This document shows, piece after piece, positions 41,123 to 42,465 of a stretch of DNA of 42,465 nucleotides. The DNA comes from Dehalococcoidales bacterium (GTDB taxonomy: Bacteria > Chloroflexota > Dehalococcoidia > Dehalococcoidales > GCA-2688105). The stretch is from positions 2,754 to 45,218 of the forward strand of contig NZBQ01000011.1 in assembly GCA_002688105.1 (NCBI GenBank), given 5' to 3'. The position numbers and the translations under genes are program-made. A model generated the notes under the pieces. That model worked only from the letters and a program-made list of their open reading frames with translations. It was not told where the DNA came from and did no database searches. Each line of letters starts with the position of its first letter. The first letter of the stretch is position 1.

Positions 41123-42465
41123 ATGGCAAAAGAAAAGAAGTTACCCAAACCCAGTGAAGTCCCACCGGTGCCCGGGGCGGAGGACTGGCGGGAAATGTAT
41201 CCCAGTTATTTTACCTTTGATAGCGGAGAGGATAGAAAGATGGCTGAGTGGGAAGGTGGGCAGTTCTGGTATCAGAATAGCCTTCATTTCCCACGGCCAA
41301 TACGTCCTCTGGATGAGACTGTCTGTGGGGGGGACGAGTTGTGGCTGGCGGTAAGTATGAGTCGGGTAGTTGTTTTTCCAGATAGTATGGGGATTCCCTA
41401 CCGGCTGGTGAACGGATATGCATATAACACTTCGATTGTAATTACTGATCCTAAGATAATTGAAGAGCGGCATAAAATCTTTGCGGAGAGGTGGCAGTAC
41501 TACCTTGAGCACTGGGAGGAGCTGGTAAAAAAGTGGGAAAAAAATATGAGGGCAACCATAAAAGAGTTAGAGCAAATACACTTCCCTGACCTTCCTGAAA
41601 TCGATGATATGTCGCGAGTCACTGACATCAATGCCAATACCGCCTATGATGTGCTGAGCACCAATCATAACCTCTGGCGGTTGACGGATAGAGTAGGGGC
41701 TCATCACTTTGAACTGTTTAATGTACCCTATGGTCAATTCTTGGAGCTATATCTATTTGGGCAGAAGCACGGTTTTGCCGAATTGTGTCGGGAGTTGACC
41801 AAAGGCTTGAAACCTCTGGTACTTGAGCCTGAGGAGAGGTTAAAAGATTTGGCCCGCCTGGCGGTCAAGCTTAGCCTTCAGGATGTTTTCAATGACCACA
41901 GGGGGAGCGAGGTTTTTACGGTGTTGGGCAAGAGTGATAAGGGTAGAGAGTGGATGAAGAAGTTTGATGAGTTCAAGTACCCCTACTTTCTGGCGCCTGA
42001 GTCTCAGGGCTTATATATTGATGAGAAACCCTGGATAGATGACCCGGTTACTCTTTTTGAAAACATAAGGAACTTCATAGATAAGCTTGATAAGGGTGAA
42101 AGCATTGAGAGAGATGTAGAAGGTCTGCTAAGAGAGCGGGATGAGATGACTGAAAAGTGCCGCCAAATGATAAAAACCGATGAAGATAGGAAGGAATTCG
42201 ATAAGCTTCTGGGAGAGACGAGGAAGGTTGCACATTTTTCAGAGGACCATAATTTCTTCATTGAATTCTGGGCTTATGGACTAGTGAGAAAGAAAGTAGT
42301 TGAGTTGGGCGAGTGGTTGTGCCGGCATAAAATTATAAATGAACCTGAAGACATATATTTTTTCGTGAGGTATGAATTAGATGAGGTAATATTTGATGTC
42401 TGTCAGGCGTGGGGTGTAGGCATACCGGTGAAGGATATTTACTGGAAGAAGAAGGTGGCCAAGAG
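41123..42465 (+). CDS. PEP-utilising-enzyme-like protein, truncated at window end
   Basis: 447 codons from ATG 41123 (AGGGGGAG ribosome site) run off the right edge without a stop. The visible part has long helical segments (RHKIFAERWQYYLEHWEELV, ERDEMTEKCRQMIKTDED) and SEDHNFFIEFWAYGLVRKKV followed by a GEWLCRHKIINEPEDIYFFV region. This resembles the linker region preceding the phosphohistidine domain of PEP synthase-, rifampin- or phenylphosphate-type phosphotransferases. No ATP-grasp domain is present at the N-terminus, so a separate partner subunit would be expected. The phosphohistidine domain should lie beyond the edge. Assignment is by pattern, so moderate confidence. Confidence 0.65.
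   Translation, partial: MAKEKKLPKPSEVPPVPGAEDWREMYPSYFTFDSGEDRKMAEWEGGQFWYQNSLHFPRPIRPLDETVCGGDELWLAVSMSRVVVFPDSMGIPYRLVNGYAYNTSIVITDPKIIEERHKIFAERWQYYLEHWEELVKKWEKNMRATIKELEQIHFPDLPEIDDMSRVTDINANTAYDVLSTNHNLWRLTDRVGAHHFELFNVPYGQFLELYLFGQKHGFAELCRELTKGLKPLVLEPEERLKDLARLAVKLSLQDVFNDHRGSEVFTVLGKSDKGREWMKKFDEFKYPYFLAPESQGLYIDEKPWIDDPVTLFENIRNFIDKLDKGESIERDVEGLLRERDEMTEKCRQMIKTDEDRKEFDKLLGETRKVAHFSEDHNFFIEFWAYGLVRKKVVELGEWLCRHKIINEPEDIYFFVRYELDEVIFDVCQAWGVGIPVKDIYWKKKVAK

Noticed and set aside
1-42465. CRISPR arrays, insertion sequences, rRNA genes
   Set aside because: No regularly spaced repeats, transposase frames with flanking inverted repeats or rRNA sequence were found when reading through the window.

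Overview
The window reads as bacterial chromosome from a strict anaerobe of moderate GC. SelA-type selenocysteine synthesis, a tandem glycine riboswitch, UvrC and consensus sigma70-like promoters show it is bacterial. The gene content (Hdr/Flx electron-transfer modules, a tungsten AOR, corrinoid methyltransferases, molybdenum hydroxylases) fits a subsurface or sediment anaerobe. A Dehalococcoidia-like Chloroflexota is my best guess, but the sequence alone does not prove it.

Layout: (1) 1-2160: two small lipoproteins, the selenocysteine tRNA (360-456) and an interrupted hypothetical gene. (2) 2176-6730: selB-selA on the minus strand, divergent from selD. selD contains an in-frame UGA at 5732 followed by a SECIS-like hairpin, so it is itself a selenoprotein. 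(3) 6743-11012: glycine cleavage genes gcvH-gcvPA-gcvPB plus lipB, behind a consensus-like promoter, a two-aptamer glycine riboswitch and an intrinsic terminator. gcvT is absent here. (4) 11246-21642: a nine-gene minus-strand operon encoding an AOR-family W/Mo enzyme, a MoaD/ThiS-like protein, a polyferredoxin, an HdrD-like protein, a tandem HdrA flavoprotein, an MvhD/FlxD-like protein and three Flx/Asr-like NAD(P)H and Fe-S subunits. It looks like a hybrid of a class II benzoyl-CoA reductase (Bam) complex and an Flx-Hdr electron-bifurcating complex. (5) 21668-25431: DUF169 protein, TGS-domain GTPase, uvrC. (6) 26042-33809: a minus-strand cluster with MocA-like nucleotidyltransferase, ModE-like regulator, modABC, DUF364 protein, YqeB, a SAM methyltransferase, YqeC and an XdhC-like protein. 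This is the set expected for selenium-dependent molybdenum hydroxylase maturation plus molybdate/tungstate uptake. (7) 33961-42465: a plus-strand cluster with a perfect TTGACA-17-TATAAT promoter, a corrinoid protein, a non-pyrrolysine MttB-family methyltransferase, a three-gene xanthine dehydrogenase-type hydroxylase, a DUF1989 protein and a truncated PEP-utilising enzyme.

Together the window forms a selenium/molybdenum/tungsten hub. SelD would make selenophosphate for Sec-tRNA. YqeB/YqeC/XdhC/MocA would make and insert the hydroxylase cofactor. ModABC brings in the metal, and the AOR and the xanthine dehydrogenase-type hydroxylase are plausible clients. The main leads are the Sec-containing SelD, the unusual AOR-Hdr-Flx operon, the uncharacterised methyltransferase and DUF364 protein inside the selenium-cofactor operon, the methyltransferase/hydroxylase/DUF1989 catabolic cluster with unassigned 5' leaders, and several gene relics. 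Antisense open frames over real genes were discarded as shadows.
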